Source of the DNA: Commensalibacter oyaizuii
Lineage (GTDB): Bacteria; Pseudomonadota; Alphaproteobacteria; Acetobacterales; Acetobacteraceae
DNA length: 42,310 nucleotides
Direction: 5' to 3'
Assembly (NCBI RefSeq): GCF_029953265.1
Contig: NZ_JASBAO010000002.1
Coordinates: forward strand, 1 to 42,310
Of the stretch, positions 22,732 to 31,876 are shown in pieces; the first letter of the stretch is position 1; every line of letters begins with the position of its first letter. A program made the translations under genes and the position numbers. Below the pieces are notes generated by a model that ran no database searches, was not told the origin of the DNA, and worked only from the letters and a program-made list of their open reading frames with translations.

Positions 22732-24333
22732 TTAATTAAACAATACGAAGGCTCGAGAGGGGTCTATTGAAACTAGATCAGATAGAAGCTGTTCCATTTT
22801 TTCTAATAAGCGCATTTTATCACTTTCGTTACGTTGTGCTTTCATACGTAATAATTTTAAGAAACGGGCTTTAACTTCGAACATTAGCTCGGGCTCCCAT
22901 AAGTGTAGTTGAAAGGGTTCGGCATCTTTTTCTAATTCTTTTAACAAATGAACAGCCATATCAATTTTGCCACATTGTTCTGTAATGCGTGCCATTAAAA
23001 GCCTTTGTAACCAACGGTTTTTTATAGAATCTATACCAGGTATTTGCATTAACCATGTCAAGGTTGCTTCTTCGCCTTCTTTATCGATCATGCTTAAAGC
23101 TTCGTTTTCCATATCTAAAATACTATTTTGATCATGAAAAGATGCGTTTGTTTTATCGGCAAATAAATTGGTTTCAGTTAGAAGAACATTTTGTTCAATC
23201 CAAGGATGCGTCACCTCATCTGCAAAAGCTGTGCCATCATCATATGTGAGATCATGCAATCCGGGTAAGCGATCTAATAGCATTTGTAGATCGTTCTTGA
23301 TAATTTTTGCCCATTCTGCATATTCATTATCAGATTTATTTAAAGCTTGGTAAACATACCATTGTATATCAAGCCAAAAATGATTAACGCCTTCCATAAA
23401 CATGTTTTCGGCTTGCTCTAAAAGTTCTATCCATTTTTGCTGCATATATAAGCGTTTTAGAGCATTTTTTAATTCGCTTCGAGGTGGCGTAAGTCTGGTT
23501 TTCTTTTCTGTATCGTGCGAGGGGAGTTGATGTACTGTATCCCATCGAATACAACGCATTAATCTGGCAGAGGAAAGCCATCCTTGTGGTTGTTCGCGTA
23601 AGTAAGAGGATAATAAACGTGATTGCTCTAGAAGTTCCCTACCAGATTTGATGGCATTAACAGTAAATTTTTGTTCAGAATTATTTTTTTCTTGAGATGA
23701 GATTAAAGAGGAAGATGTGCTGTTTTGTGGAATAATAGTATTAATTCCACCAGAGCTTTCTAATCTATTTTCTAAAATAGTAATTAACCCATTGAGATTT
23801 GCACGATTTTCTTCTGACCAATTTTCAAATTGTGACTGTAACCATGCTAGTGCAGCAATAATATTTTTAAAATTATTTTTTTCAACCTCTGGATAAAGAG
23901 ATAGACTATTTTGTATTTTTACACCACAAAGCCATTCAAAGGCTAGTTTACGCGTGATTGTCCTAGTTGGGAGTAGCTCTTCACCATATTCATGCACTAA
24001 TGTTGCTAATAATAATAATCCATCAGCAAAACCACTTTCACCGTCTTGATGTAAACGCGCCCAAATATAATAAGTGACGACACGAACATCTTTACAATGA
24101 TTTTTTAAGAGTTCTTCTGCGTAAATTAAAATATTTTGAGTATTGGTATCCGTTATTTTGCTGATTTCATCACGCATATATTGAAAGTCATCTTCATATG
24201 TTGGATCGTTTCCTACTTTACTGACACCAGGAATTGGTAATATCCAATCTTGCCACTTTATAGATGCTTTGCGAGCTTGAGAGATGGCATCTTCTTGTTG
24301 AAAGCAACCTGTAATTAGTTTTTTAAGCATCAT
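22732..24333 (-). CDS. tssA: T6SS assembly protein TssA
   Basis: 533-aa TssA. The N-terminal ImpA_N domain (WILPIPGVSKVGNDPTYEDDF, LLKNHCKDVRVVTYYIWARL, FADGLLLLATLVHEYGEELLP) is followed by a long helical middle and a C-terminal ring-forming type domain (ELMFEVKARFLKLLR, LLSDLVSIDPSRAFVLF). TssA caps the growing tube and sheath and links baseplate to membrane complex. The start is two bases after the tssM stop, so the genes are coupled. A second TssA-family protein with a membrane anchor is encoded at 17506-18927. Confidence 0.92.
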   Translation of the reverse strand: MMLKKLITGCFQQEDAISQARKASIKWQDWILPIPGVSKVGNDPTYEDDFQYMRDEISKITDTNTQNILIYAEELLKNHCKDVRVVTYYIWARLHQDGESGFADGLLLLATLVHEYGEELLPTRTITRKLAFEWLCGVKIQNSLSLYPEVEKNNFKNIIAALAWLQSQFENWSEENRANLNGLITILENRLESSGGINTIIPQNSTSSSLISSQEKNNSEQKFTVNAIKSGRELLEQSRLLSSYLREQPQGWLSSARLMRCIRWDTVHQLPSHDTEKKTRLTPPRSELKNALKRLYMQQKWIELLEQAENMFMEGVNHFWLDIQWYVYQALNKSDNEYAEWAKIIKNDLQMLLDRLPGLHDLTYDDGTAFADEVTHPWIEQNVLLTETNLFADKTNASFHDQNSILDMENEALSMIDKEGEEATLTWLMQIPGIDSIKNRWLQRLLMARITEQCGKIDMAVHLLKELEKDAEPFQLHLWEPELMFEVKARFLKLLRMKAQRNESDKMRLLEKMEQLLSDLVSIDPSRAFVLFN

Positions 24334-24335
24334 TA

Positions 24336-27300
24336 TTACTGCTCTTCAAAAATTTGTTGTGGAAATTGGAAGTTTTTTAGGTCTAGAAATGTTAATATTC
24401 CTTTTCCATTATCATTTCTTAATAGATATGTTATGGTTTGTTTAGAATGAGGTATCTTCCACGTTAATTGAAAGATATTACTATCAAGCTGTTTAATTTT
24501 TGCTTTATCAAGTAAGCGGATAATTCCTAATTTATCATCATATTCTGCTAAATTTTTTAATTTTGATGAATAATCTATAACCGCAAGAGAAGCACCACGA
24601 ACCTCATCATCTCCAGGCCAATCTACTAATTGCCATTCATCGGCCTGATTAAAATAAATAACTTTTTGGTTATCAATTGAAAACTCACTTCGAATAATTT
24701 TTGGAGACGGAACAGCTTGAATCTCAAAATGAAAGCGGGTATCTGGGCTAATAAATAAAGCCTCTGATAATTCATTAAGTTTGTTAATAGCTTGTAAGAA
24801 CTGAGGATTAAAAACTAAACCATCAGATGCCATAGGATCAACGACCCATATATTTCCTTCTTTATGCATCAGATGCCCAAGTTGAGATTGAATGAATTGA
24901 TCTAAACGCCCTGTATTTGGGCGCAGATATTGTCCCAATAAATCAAAAGAGACATCATTTTTAGATTTTGAATCAAAAGGATACTTTTTGGAAAAGGCTC
25001 TATTCCATTCATCTGCAATATTTTTTTGCCAAGCATTATTCATATTTTGAGAAGCTGGCTGGATTACGGATTGTTTAATTTGCTCTATAGGTTTTACAAA
25101 TAGAGTATTTCCTAAATCTCCCAAAGAATCCCCTATAAAAGCAGCCATTAACTGACTATATTGACTGGTTTCTGCTAATTGTTCATCTTTTTCTTGAAAA
25201 ACCATGTTATTAACGGCTCTTGGGTTATTAATTTTAGCAATTTGCTGCAATTTTAATCGAAGTAATGTCACCTTGGTTAAAAATGATTGAATATTAATAT
25301 TTGTTGTGCCATCTCCTCCTGCTTTTCCCTCTATAATTGCAAATAGAGATCCAAAAGTATCGTCCATGGGATAAGAAACTGTCTCTTTTTGGTTGATAGC
25401 ATCATCTTTATCATTCCAAAACAATTTACGTGTTGAACGGACTAGAGATCCAGGAATATCCTCTGTTTGTTTTCCTGTTTTGCCTTCATAGTTAATTGTA
25501 TTAATTAATGCGATAAGAGGAGAACGTTTTACATCAGATAATAAAGTTAATTGCTTTATTGTATTATCAATTGATTGGCTTTGACGCCATTGTATGCTGT
25601 TTAGGAATATAGCCCATTTTTTCTGAAAATCATTAAAATAATGATCAGTTAATAATTGTTTAAGTGCTTTATTATCATTGGGATCATTGGCTGTTTCTGG
25701 ATTATCACTTAAAACCCAATCAACATTTTGTCTTGGCTCCTCAATAGCTTGATCAATAGCTGTTTTAACTTCTTTTTCCCACGCTTTGCGTGTATACACG
25801 CCTGGAATAGTTTCTTTTGTAAAAAAAACTTGATTTACATCTGTATTGTTAACAATATTTTTTAACTGTACTTTTGCAAAATGAGGTGATGCTGTTTCTA
25901 TAATATTATTATATAGGATTTCTTCGACTTTATGATTTCCAATTTGGTGCAATAGTATTTTTCTGGTTTTTTCAACCAATGTCGCATTAAGACTAATCTT
26001 CCAATCGGGATGGTTGGGAAGGTTTTGTGCGTAAAATTTTAATAAAGATGGAGCTGTGTTTTCCCAGATTCCTTGAGTGACATTAGGGCGCTCTTGCCAA
26101 TGTTGGAAAATAACCTCTTCAAAAAACCCTGCATCCATCTTTTCCGGTTTTGCCATCATCAAATATGCTTTTAATAAATCATATGCCTCTTTTACTTGTA
26201 AATTATTTGTAGATTTTTTATTATTTTCGATAAAAAAAGTAAGTTTTTGATTAAGTAAAGCAACTACTTGGTTTTGCATCAATCTAAGATTGGCTTGTTT
26301 ATAATAAGGCCATAATGCTGTTAATTGTTGTGTATTTTTATTTAATCCAAAGCGACTATACCAAGGAGCCCCTTGTCTAACGAGCAGCTGTTTATGAGCT
26401 ACTTCCTGTTGTAATTGTTTTTGTACTAATAACCCTTGTGCAGTTGGCAATCGTTCATTCATAGCTTGAGAGGCTAATTTCGAATTGTGAATGATTGAAT
26501 TCTTATTAATAAAATAAGAAGCAATATTTCCGATCCCCCATATTAAGATTAATCCTATACATCCAAGCTGTAATTTTTCAGCATTAGATAAGCTAATACG
26601 TTTGGGATGGACGTAATCTAAATGATTGGCAATTGCCCTCCAATTAGAGTGTTGAAACCAATTTTTTTGATAGGTCGATTTGGTATTTAATCTTTGAGAA
26701 AACATTAAACCCATTAAATATAGGGGTGTTTTTCCACCTATAAATGATTTTAAATTATTTGCTAATTGTTCTTTTCCACCACTCAATAAATCAGATGCTA
26801 GTTGAAGTAAATAAGTGTTTTTATGATTCTCAGTTAAAGGCATTATCCCAGCAGAAATCAAGGAAGGGATAAAAGAAGATAATGACTCTTGTAGGGTTTT
26901 TACAGAAATGTGATTTGATAATGCACAATAAATGGGCTGAGAAAAAATCTTTTCATTATCATTGTTCTCATTATGAACCATCCATATATAAAAAGGAATT
27001 CTAACCTTTAACTTTTGATAAACTTGATGAATATCAAGAGAAATACTTTGTTCAGAGATGGCATCATATAGATAGTTAGTCGATGTGATGAAAACGATTC
27101 CATCAATAGGACGTCCTCGTAACTTACAGAATTGAATCACATTTTCGCAGGATAATGTTGTATTTTCATTATACAACCACAAAAAAACTGTTTTTTTATC
27201 CTCTTTCCATAGGGTTTGAGTAAAATCAGAAGACAAATTATAGATATTTTCCTTTTCTCCAAAAATAATAATAATCTTTGTTTTATATTTCCACAATAAA

Positions 27301-27629
27301 CCATACTTATTTTTTAAGTATTTTCGAAGAGTCAAATAAATAGTTTTTATGTATTCGTTTGAATAATTACTTTTTAATTGATCTTTTGGTCTTAGTATAA
27401 CAATTTTTTTTCTATTATTAATAAAAGAAAATATATTAAATAATATTAAAAATATAAACATTAATAGTGAGAATATTTCATAAATTCTAACGATAGATAA
27501 AGCAAAAAACTGTTTTTGAATTGCAGTTTCTATAAAAGAATAATTAAAACATAAAAATAGAATGGACAATACAATAGGTAAAATGAATAACCATTCATAA
27601 TTAAAAGATTTTTTTCTATTTTTATCCAT
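24336..27629 (-). CDS. tssM: T6SS inner-membrane protein TssM (IcmF)
   Basis: 1097-aa IcmF-family protein of the trans-envelope channel. Two N-terminal membrane helices (about 13-33 and 50-70) precede a cytoplasmic domain. A third helix (LGCIGLILIWGIGNIASYF) starts the large periplasmic part that binds TssJ. Where TssM ATPases carry a Walker A after the second helix, this protein reads KIIIIFGEKENIYNLSS, which is not a P-loop, so nucleotide binding is doubtful. C-terminal landmarks include WPGDDEVRGASLAV near the end. I chose ATG 27629 over an upstream TTG because GAG sits at a suitable distance before the ATG. First gene of the minus-strand operon. Confidence 0.94.
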   Translation of the reverse strand: MDKNRKKSFNYEWLFILPIVLSILFLCFNYSFIETAIQKQFFALSIVRIYEIFSLLMFIFLILFNIFSFINNRKKIVILRPKDQLKSNYSNEYIKTIYLTLRKYLKNKYGLLWKYKTKIIIIFGEKENIYNLSSDFTQTLWKEDKKTVFLWLYNENTTLSCENVIQFCKLRGRPIDGIVFITSTNYLYDAISEQSISLDIHQVYQKLKVRIPFYIWMVHNENNDNEKIFSQPIYCALSNHISVKTLQESLSSFIPSLISAGIMPLTENHKNTYLLQLASDLLSGGKEQLANNLKSFIGGKTPLYLMGLMFSQRLNTKSTYQKNWFQHSNWRAIANHLDYVHPKRISLSNAEKLQLGCIGLILIWGIGNIASYFINKNSIIHNSKLASQAMNERLPTAQGLLVQKQLQQEVAHKQLLVRQGAPWYSRFGLNKNTQQLTALWPYYKQANLRLMQNQVVALLNQKLTFFIENNKKSTNNLQVKEAYDLLKAYLMMAKPEKMDAGFFEEVIFQHWQERPNVTQGIWENTAPSLLKFYAQNLPNHPDWKISLNATLVEKTRKILLHQIGNHKVEEILYNNIIETASPHFAKVQLKNIVNNTDVNQVFFTKETIPGVYTRKAWEKEVKTAIDQAIEEPRQNVDWVLSDNPETANDPNDNKALKQLLTDHYFNDFQKKWAIFLNSIQWRQSQSIDNTIKQLTLLSDVKRSPLIALINTINYEGKTGKQTEDIPGSLVRSTRKLFWNDKDDAINQKETVSYPMDDTFGSLFAIIEGKAGGDGTTNINIQSFLTKVTLLRLKLQQIAKINNPRAVNNMVFQEKDEQLAETSQYSQLMAAFIGDSLGDLGNTLFVKPIEQIKQSVIQPASQNMNNAWQKNIADEWNRAFSKKYPFDSKSKNDVSFDLLGQYLRPNTGRLDQFIQSQLGHLMHKEGNIWVVDPMASDGLVFNPQFLQAINKLNELSEALFISPDTRFHFEIQAVPSPKIIRSEFSIDNQKVIYFNQADEWQLVDWPGDDEVRGASLAVIDYSSKLKNLAEYDDKLGIIRLLDKAKIKQLDSNIFQLTWKIPHSKQTITYLLRNDNGKGILTFLDLKNFQFPQQIFEEQ

Positions 27630-27659
27630 TAAATCACTCAAAGGTAAGAAGTTTTTATT

Positions 27660-27688
27660 TTGAACAAAATATTATTTCTGTATATAAT
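27660..27688 (+). promoter_or_regulatory. Candidate sigma70-type promoter for tssB operon
   Basis: TTGAAC (27660-27665), a 17-base spacer and a perfect TATAAT (27683-27688) in the gap between the divergent tssM and tssB genes. Transcription would start about 85 bases before tssB. A convincing match, but AT-rich DNA makes chance matches common. Confidence 0.5.
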
Positions 27689-27750
27689 CAATTGTTATAG
27701 CAAAATAATTACAATACTGCGTAAAAAATAATAAATTTTTGTTTATTGTT

Positions 27751-27765
27751 TTTGACATCGTCAAA
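27751..27765. promoter_or_regulatory. Palindrome in the tssB leader
   Basis: TTTGAC-ATC-GTCAAA, a perfect 6-bp inverted repeat immediately before the ribosome binding site (GAGGGG) of tssB. It could bind a regulator or form a small hairpin in the leader RNA. Confidence 0.35.
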
Positions 27766-27779
27766 TATGAGGGGTCTAT

Positions 27780-28277
27780 ATGTCAGATAGTTTTCAAAAA
27801 GAAGTGCCTCAAGCACGTATTAATATTAAATTAGATTTACATACGGGTGGAGCACAAAAGAAAGTAGAGTTACCATTAAAATTAATTTCAATGGGGGACT
27901 ATAGTAATGGTCAAGAGCATAGACCTTTATCAGAAAGAGAAAAAGTTTCCATTAATAAAAACAATTTCGATAGTGTTCTTGCTGATTTTAATCCAAAAGT
28001 AAATATGACTGTTGAAAATACACTTACAGGTGATAATAGCGAAGAAAATATTCGTTTGGATTTTAAATCCTTAAAAGATTTTGAGCCTGAACAAATTGCG
28101 CGTCAAGTTCCTCAATTAAGAGCTCTTCTTTCTATGCGTAACTTACTTCGTGATTTAAAGTCCAATTTACTTGATAATGTAACGTTCCGCCGTGAGTTGG
28201 AAAATATTCTTAAAGACGAGTCTTTAAGTGACAAACTTAGAGCTGAACTATCAGAATTAGCACCAGAAAAAATCTAA
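27780..28277 (+). CDS. tssB: T6SS sheath small subunit TssB
   Basis: 165-aa TssB (VipA). Conserved features: SDSFQKEVPQARINIKLDL at the start, VELPLKLISMGDYS, then the DFKSLKDFEPEQIARQVPQL segment used for TssC pairing. With TssC it builds the contractile sheath. A strong GAGGGG ribosome binding site lies six bases before the ATG. First gene of the plus-strand operon. Confidence 0.97.
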   Translation: MSDSFQKEVPQARINIKLDLHTGGAQKKVELPLKLISMGDYSNGQEHRPLSEREKVSINKNNFDSVLADFNPKVNMTVENTLTGDNSEENIRLDFKSLKDFEPEQIARQVPQLRALLSMRNLLRDLKSNLLDNVTFRRELENILKDESLSDKLRAELSELAPEKI

Positions 28278-28301
28278 ATTTCACAAGTGGAACTAAATAA
28301 G

Positions 28302-29849
28302 ATGTCAGAAACTTCTTCAAAAAAATCTCAAAGTAATTCTGTAACAAAAGTGACAGATGGAATTACTGCTAATAGTGTTTATGAAACATTATTTGAAAAA
28401 ATCAATTTGAAACCTGTTAATCATCTAAAAGAAATTGATGCTTTTGAAAATACGGATGTCCTTGCTGATGTGAGTGCTGATGAGCGTGTAACAGCTGCGG
28501 TTAGTGTATTTATGAATTTATTAAAACAATCTTCTGAAAAAGTAGATCGTTTAGATAAAACTCTTCTTGATCATCATATTAGTGCTATTGACCAACAGCT
28601 TAGTAAGCAGCTGGATGCAATTATGCATCATCCAGAATTTCAAAAGGTCGAGTCGGCATGGCGAGGCCTTAAATCTTTGGTTGATCAAACTGATTTTCGT
28701 CATAATGTAAAGCTTGAGCTATTAGATGTTTCTATGGACGATTTGCGTAGAGATTTCGAAGATGCACCAGAAATTACTCAAAGCGGTTTTTACTATCATA
28801 CTTATGTACAAGAATATGACACTCCTGGTGGTGAACCTATTGCTGCAACGATTGCGAATTATGAATTTGATCGCTCTCCACAAAGTATTGCGTTATTAAA
28901 GAATATATCAAAAGTCGCTGCTGCTTCTCATATGCCATTTATTGCTTCTGTAGGCCCATCTTTCTTTGGTAAAGAAACCATGGAAGAAGTTGCTGCAATT
29001 AAAGATATTGGTAACTATTTTGATCGTGCTGAATATATTAAATGGAAAGCTTTTAGAGATACAGACGATTCAAGATATATTGGTTTAACAATGCCAAGAG
29101 TATTAGCACGCCTTCCTTATGGTCCAGATACCGTTCCTGTTCGAAGTTTTAACTATGTTGAGGAAGTAAAAGGACCAGATCATAATCGTTATTTATGGAC
29201 AAATGCTTCTTATGCTTTTGCTGCAAATATGATGAAAAGCTTTATTAGAAACGGTTGGTGTGTTCAAATTCGTGGGCCTCAAGCTGGTGGTGCTGTAACA
29301 GATCTTCCTATTCATTTATATGATCTTGGTACGGGTAGTCAGGTTAAAATTCCTTCAGAGGTTATGATTCCTGAAACAAGAGAATTTGAATTTGCAAATC
29401 TTGGATTTATTCCTCTTTCTTATTATAAGAACCGTGATTATGCTTGTTTCTTCTCAGCAAATTCAACTCAAAAACCCGCTTTATATGATACAAAAGAAGC
29501 AACAGCAAATAGTCGCATTAATTCTCGTCTTCCTTATATATTCTTGCTATCTCGTATTGCCCATTATTTAAAAATATTACAACGTGAAAATATTGGGATG
29601 ACCAAAGATAGACGATTGTTAGAGTTAGAGTTAAATAGATGGATTAATACCTTAGTCACAGAAATGACTGACCCTACTGATGATTTGCAAGCATCTCATC
29701 CTTTGCGTGAAGCTAAGGTGATTGTAGAGGATATAGAAGATAATCCAGGATTCTTTAAGGTTAAATTATATGCTGTTCCTCATTTCCAAGTGGAAGGCAT
29801 GAATATTAATCTTTCTTTAGTATCTCAAATGCCAAAAGCAAAACAATAA
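28302..29849 (+). CDS. tssC: T6SS sheath large subunit TssC
   Basis: 515-aa TssC (VipB). Typical blocks: VSADERVTAAVSVFMNLL, FQKVESAWRGLKSLVDQTDF, PFIASVGPSFFG, GLTMPRVLARLPYG, NYVEEVKGPDH, WCVQIRGPQAGGAV and the end segment EAKVIVEDIEDNPGFFKVK. I place the start at ATG 28302; an in-frame GTG five codons earlier is possible but less convincing. It follows tssB by a short gap, as usual. Confidence 0.96.
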   Translation: MSETSSKKSQSNSVTKVTDGITANSVYETLFEKINLKPVNHLKEIDAFENTDVLADVSADERVTAAVSVFMNLLKQSSEKVDRLDKTLLDHHISAIDQQLSKQLDAIMHHPEFQKVESAWRGLKSLVDQTDFRHNVKLELLDVSMDDLRRDFEDAPEITQSGFYYHTYVQEYDTPGGEPIAATIANYEFDRSPQSIALLKNISKVAAASHMPFIASVGPSFFGKETMEEVAAIKDIGNYFDRAEYIKWKAFRDTDDSRYIGLTMPRVLARLPYGPDTVPVRSFNYVEEVKGPDHNRYLWTNASYAFAANMMKSFIRNGWCVQIRGPQAGGAVTDLPIHLYDLGTGSQVKIPSEVMIPETREFEFANLGFIPLSYYKNRDYACFFSANSTQKPALYDTKEATANSRINSRLPYIFLLSRIAHYLKILQRENIGMTKDRRLLELELNRWINTLVTEMTDPTDDLQASHPLREAKVIVEDIEDNPGFFKVKLYAVPHFQVEGMNINLSLVSQMPKAKQ

Positions 29850-29863
29850 ACGTTTAATCTTTT

Positions 29864-31210
29864 ATGAAAATTTCAAGACCATTATGGGTTGAGGGGGCTT
29901 TTTTGTCTCCGCAACAATTCCAACAACAAGCTCGATGGGAAGCATTAACTAATGATTGCATTGCGCATATTGGTTGTGTTCATCCTTGGGGTGTTCATCA
30001 AATAGAATTTGATAAAGACGCTTTGCGAGTAAATCGTTTAAAGGTTCAACATCTACGCGCTCGAATGCAGGATGGGTGCTTTATCGATACAGATCGTGCG
30101 GATAGTCTTCCTCCTGCTTGCGATTTGGATAAAGTGTTACCGATTGATTTGCAACAAGTTGATGTTTTATTAGCACTTCCACTTGAGCATGCTAATGGTG
30201 GTAATTATAGTAAAGAAGATGAGGTCGTTCAACGTCCTGTGCGCTATCAACAAGAATGGGTATCTGTTCAAGATATTTTTGGAAGTGAGCAAGAGTCTGT
30301 AGCTGTTGAACGATACTTATTAACCTTTAGGTTTAATATCGATACAAATGATGAGTATCTTACTTATCCTGTAGCGCGCTTGGTTCGTGATGGTCAGTCT
30401 TGGATACTTGATGAGCGATTTATTCCTCCGTTGTTATCTTTTTCAGCACAGCCCACATTAACAGAACAGTTGGAAATTTTAACAATTCAATTACGGGCTA
30501 AAAGAATGCGTTTAATGGGGATGCGCAGGGAAAATAATCAACGTATGGCAGATTTTGCTGTTGCAGATGTTTCTTTGTTTTGGTTATTAAATGCTTTAAA
30601 CAGTTATGAGCCTATTTTAAGTTTCTTTGGATCTTTTCCGACTATTCACCCAGAAATTGTTTATCGTGAGTTAAGTAGACTTGCAGGATCTCTTCTGACA
30701 TTTTCTCTTGAACAAGATATTAACTCTATCCCACGATATCAGCATGACAAACTACATGAAGTTTTTCCACCCCTAATGCGTTTGATTAGCGATTTATTGG
30801 AGGCAAGCTTGCCTTCGAGGGTGATTGCAATTGATCTTGAAAAAACAAATAATAACTTTTGGAAAGGAAATCTACATGATCCTCGTTTAAGAGAAAATGT
30901 CGATTTTTATCTTTCTGTTAGGTCATCTCTTGCACCGCATATTTTACAAACACAATTCCCTTTAGTTTGTAAGGTCGGAGCTCCAGATGATGTTAATAAT
31001 ATTGTGAATGTTGCAGTAAATGGTGTGCCTATTACTGCGTTAAGGCATGTTCCTGCTGCTATTCCTTTACGTTTAGAAAATCAATATTTTTCAATTGATT
31101 TGGATAATAGTGCTGCACGGGCAATGTTGGATGCTGGGCTTTGTATTTTTTACGTTCCTGGCACTATTCCTGATGTAAAACTTGAATTGTTTGCGGTGTT
31201 ACGATCATGA
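29864..31210 (+). CDS. tssK: T6SS baseplate protein TssK
   Basis: 448-aa TssK (VasE/ImpJ family), linking baseplate wedges to the TssLM membrane complex. Landmarks: PLWVEGAFLSPQQFQQQARW at the N-terminus, WGVHQIEFD, the central LAGSLLTFSL region, and the C-terminal receptor part (HPRLRE-like HDPRLRENVDFYLSVRS, ALRHVPAAIPLRLENQYFSI). Normal length; overlaps tssL by four bases. Confidence 0.95.
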   Translation: MKISRPLWVEGAFLSPQQFQQQARWEALTNDCIAHIGCVHPWGVHQIEFDKDALRVNRLKVQHLRARMQDGCFIDTDRADSLPPACDLDKVLPIDLQQVDVLLALPLEHANGGNYSKEDEVVQRPVRYQQEWVSVQDIFGSEQESVAVERYLLTFRFNIDTNDEYLTYPVARLVRDGQSWILDERFIPPLLSFSAQPTLTEQLEILTIQLRAKRMRLMGMRRENNQRMADFAVADVSLFWLLNALNSYEPILSFFGSFPTIHPEIVYRELSRLAGSLLTFSLEQDINSIPRYQHDKLHEVFPPLMRLISDLLEASLPSRVIAIDLEKTNNNFWKGNLHDPRLRENVDFYLSVRSSLAPHILQTQFPLVCKVGAPDDVNNIVNVAVNGVPITALRHVPAAIPLRLENQYFSIDLDNSAARAMLDAGLCIFYVPGTIPDVKLELFAVLRS

Positions 31211-31866
31211 AAAATGATATTACTCTTGATAGTATAATGCTAGATACATGGTTATTAGTTGCTTCTTTAAAAAATGGTATAAAAATTGAAGATGGCGATA
31301 AATTGTATCAAAAAGCCATCACAATGGTGAATACTGTTAAAAAAGAGCTACAAGAACAAAAACAAAGTGAAGAGAATATTGAGCATATTACCTATGCACA
31401 ATGTGCATTATTAGATGAAGCTGTTTTAGATAGAACAGAAATGGATAGCGGTTATAATGCTTGGGTTCAAAATCCATTACAAGTAAAATTTTTTAATACC
31501 ATGAACGCTGGAGAAATCCTCTTTGAACGTATTAAAACTGTATTGAACCAACCGTCACCCAATTTAGTAGTTTTAACCTGCTTTCAACGAGTTTTAGCTT
31601 TAGGATATCAAGGCCGTTACAAGCATTTATCAAAACATGATTTAACCAGTTTAACAGAAACGTTAACCGATAAAGTTGGTATTTTTGATTTTCAGCAACA
31701 GCCGATATTAATTAATACATACTATAAGTCTCCTTTTTTTAGATATTTACGATCTTTTTATTTATGGATTATTATTTCAATTATTATCGTAACATTTCTA
31801 TGGATAGGATTGAACTCTCACTTAGAGCAGCTGCTGCATCAATTGCTGCCTGTAATAAATAACTAG
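31207..31866 (+). CDS. tssL: T6SS inner-membrane protein TssL (DotU)
   Basis: 219-aa TssL: a cytoplasmic hook-shaped helical domain (ITYAQCALLDEAVLDRTEMD, VQNPLQVKFFNTMNAGE, CFQRVLALGYQGRY) and one C-terminal membrane helix (about 185-202, LWIIISIIIVTFLWIGL). It has no peptidoglycan-binding extension; that role is likely taken by the OmpA-domain protein in the next gene. The start overlaps the tssK stop (ATGA). Confidence 0.95.
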   Translation: MKNDITLDSIMLDTWLLVASLKNGIKIEDGDKLYQKAITMVNTVKKELQEQKQSEENIEHITYAQCALLDEAVLDRTEMDSGYNAWVQNPLQVKFFNTMNAGEILFERIKTVLNQPSPNLVVLTCFQRVLALGYQGRYKHLSKHDLTSLTETLTDKVGIFDFQQQPILINTYYKSPFFRYLRSFYLWIIISIIIVTFLWIGLNSHLEQLLHQLLPVINN

Positions 31867-31876
31867 GAGCCTAAAG

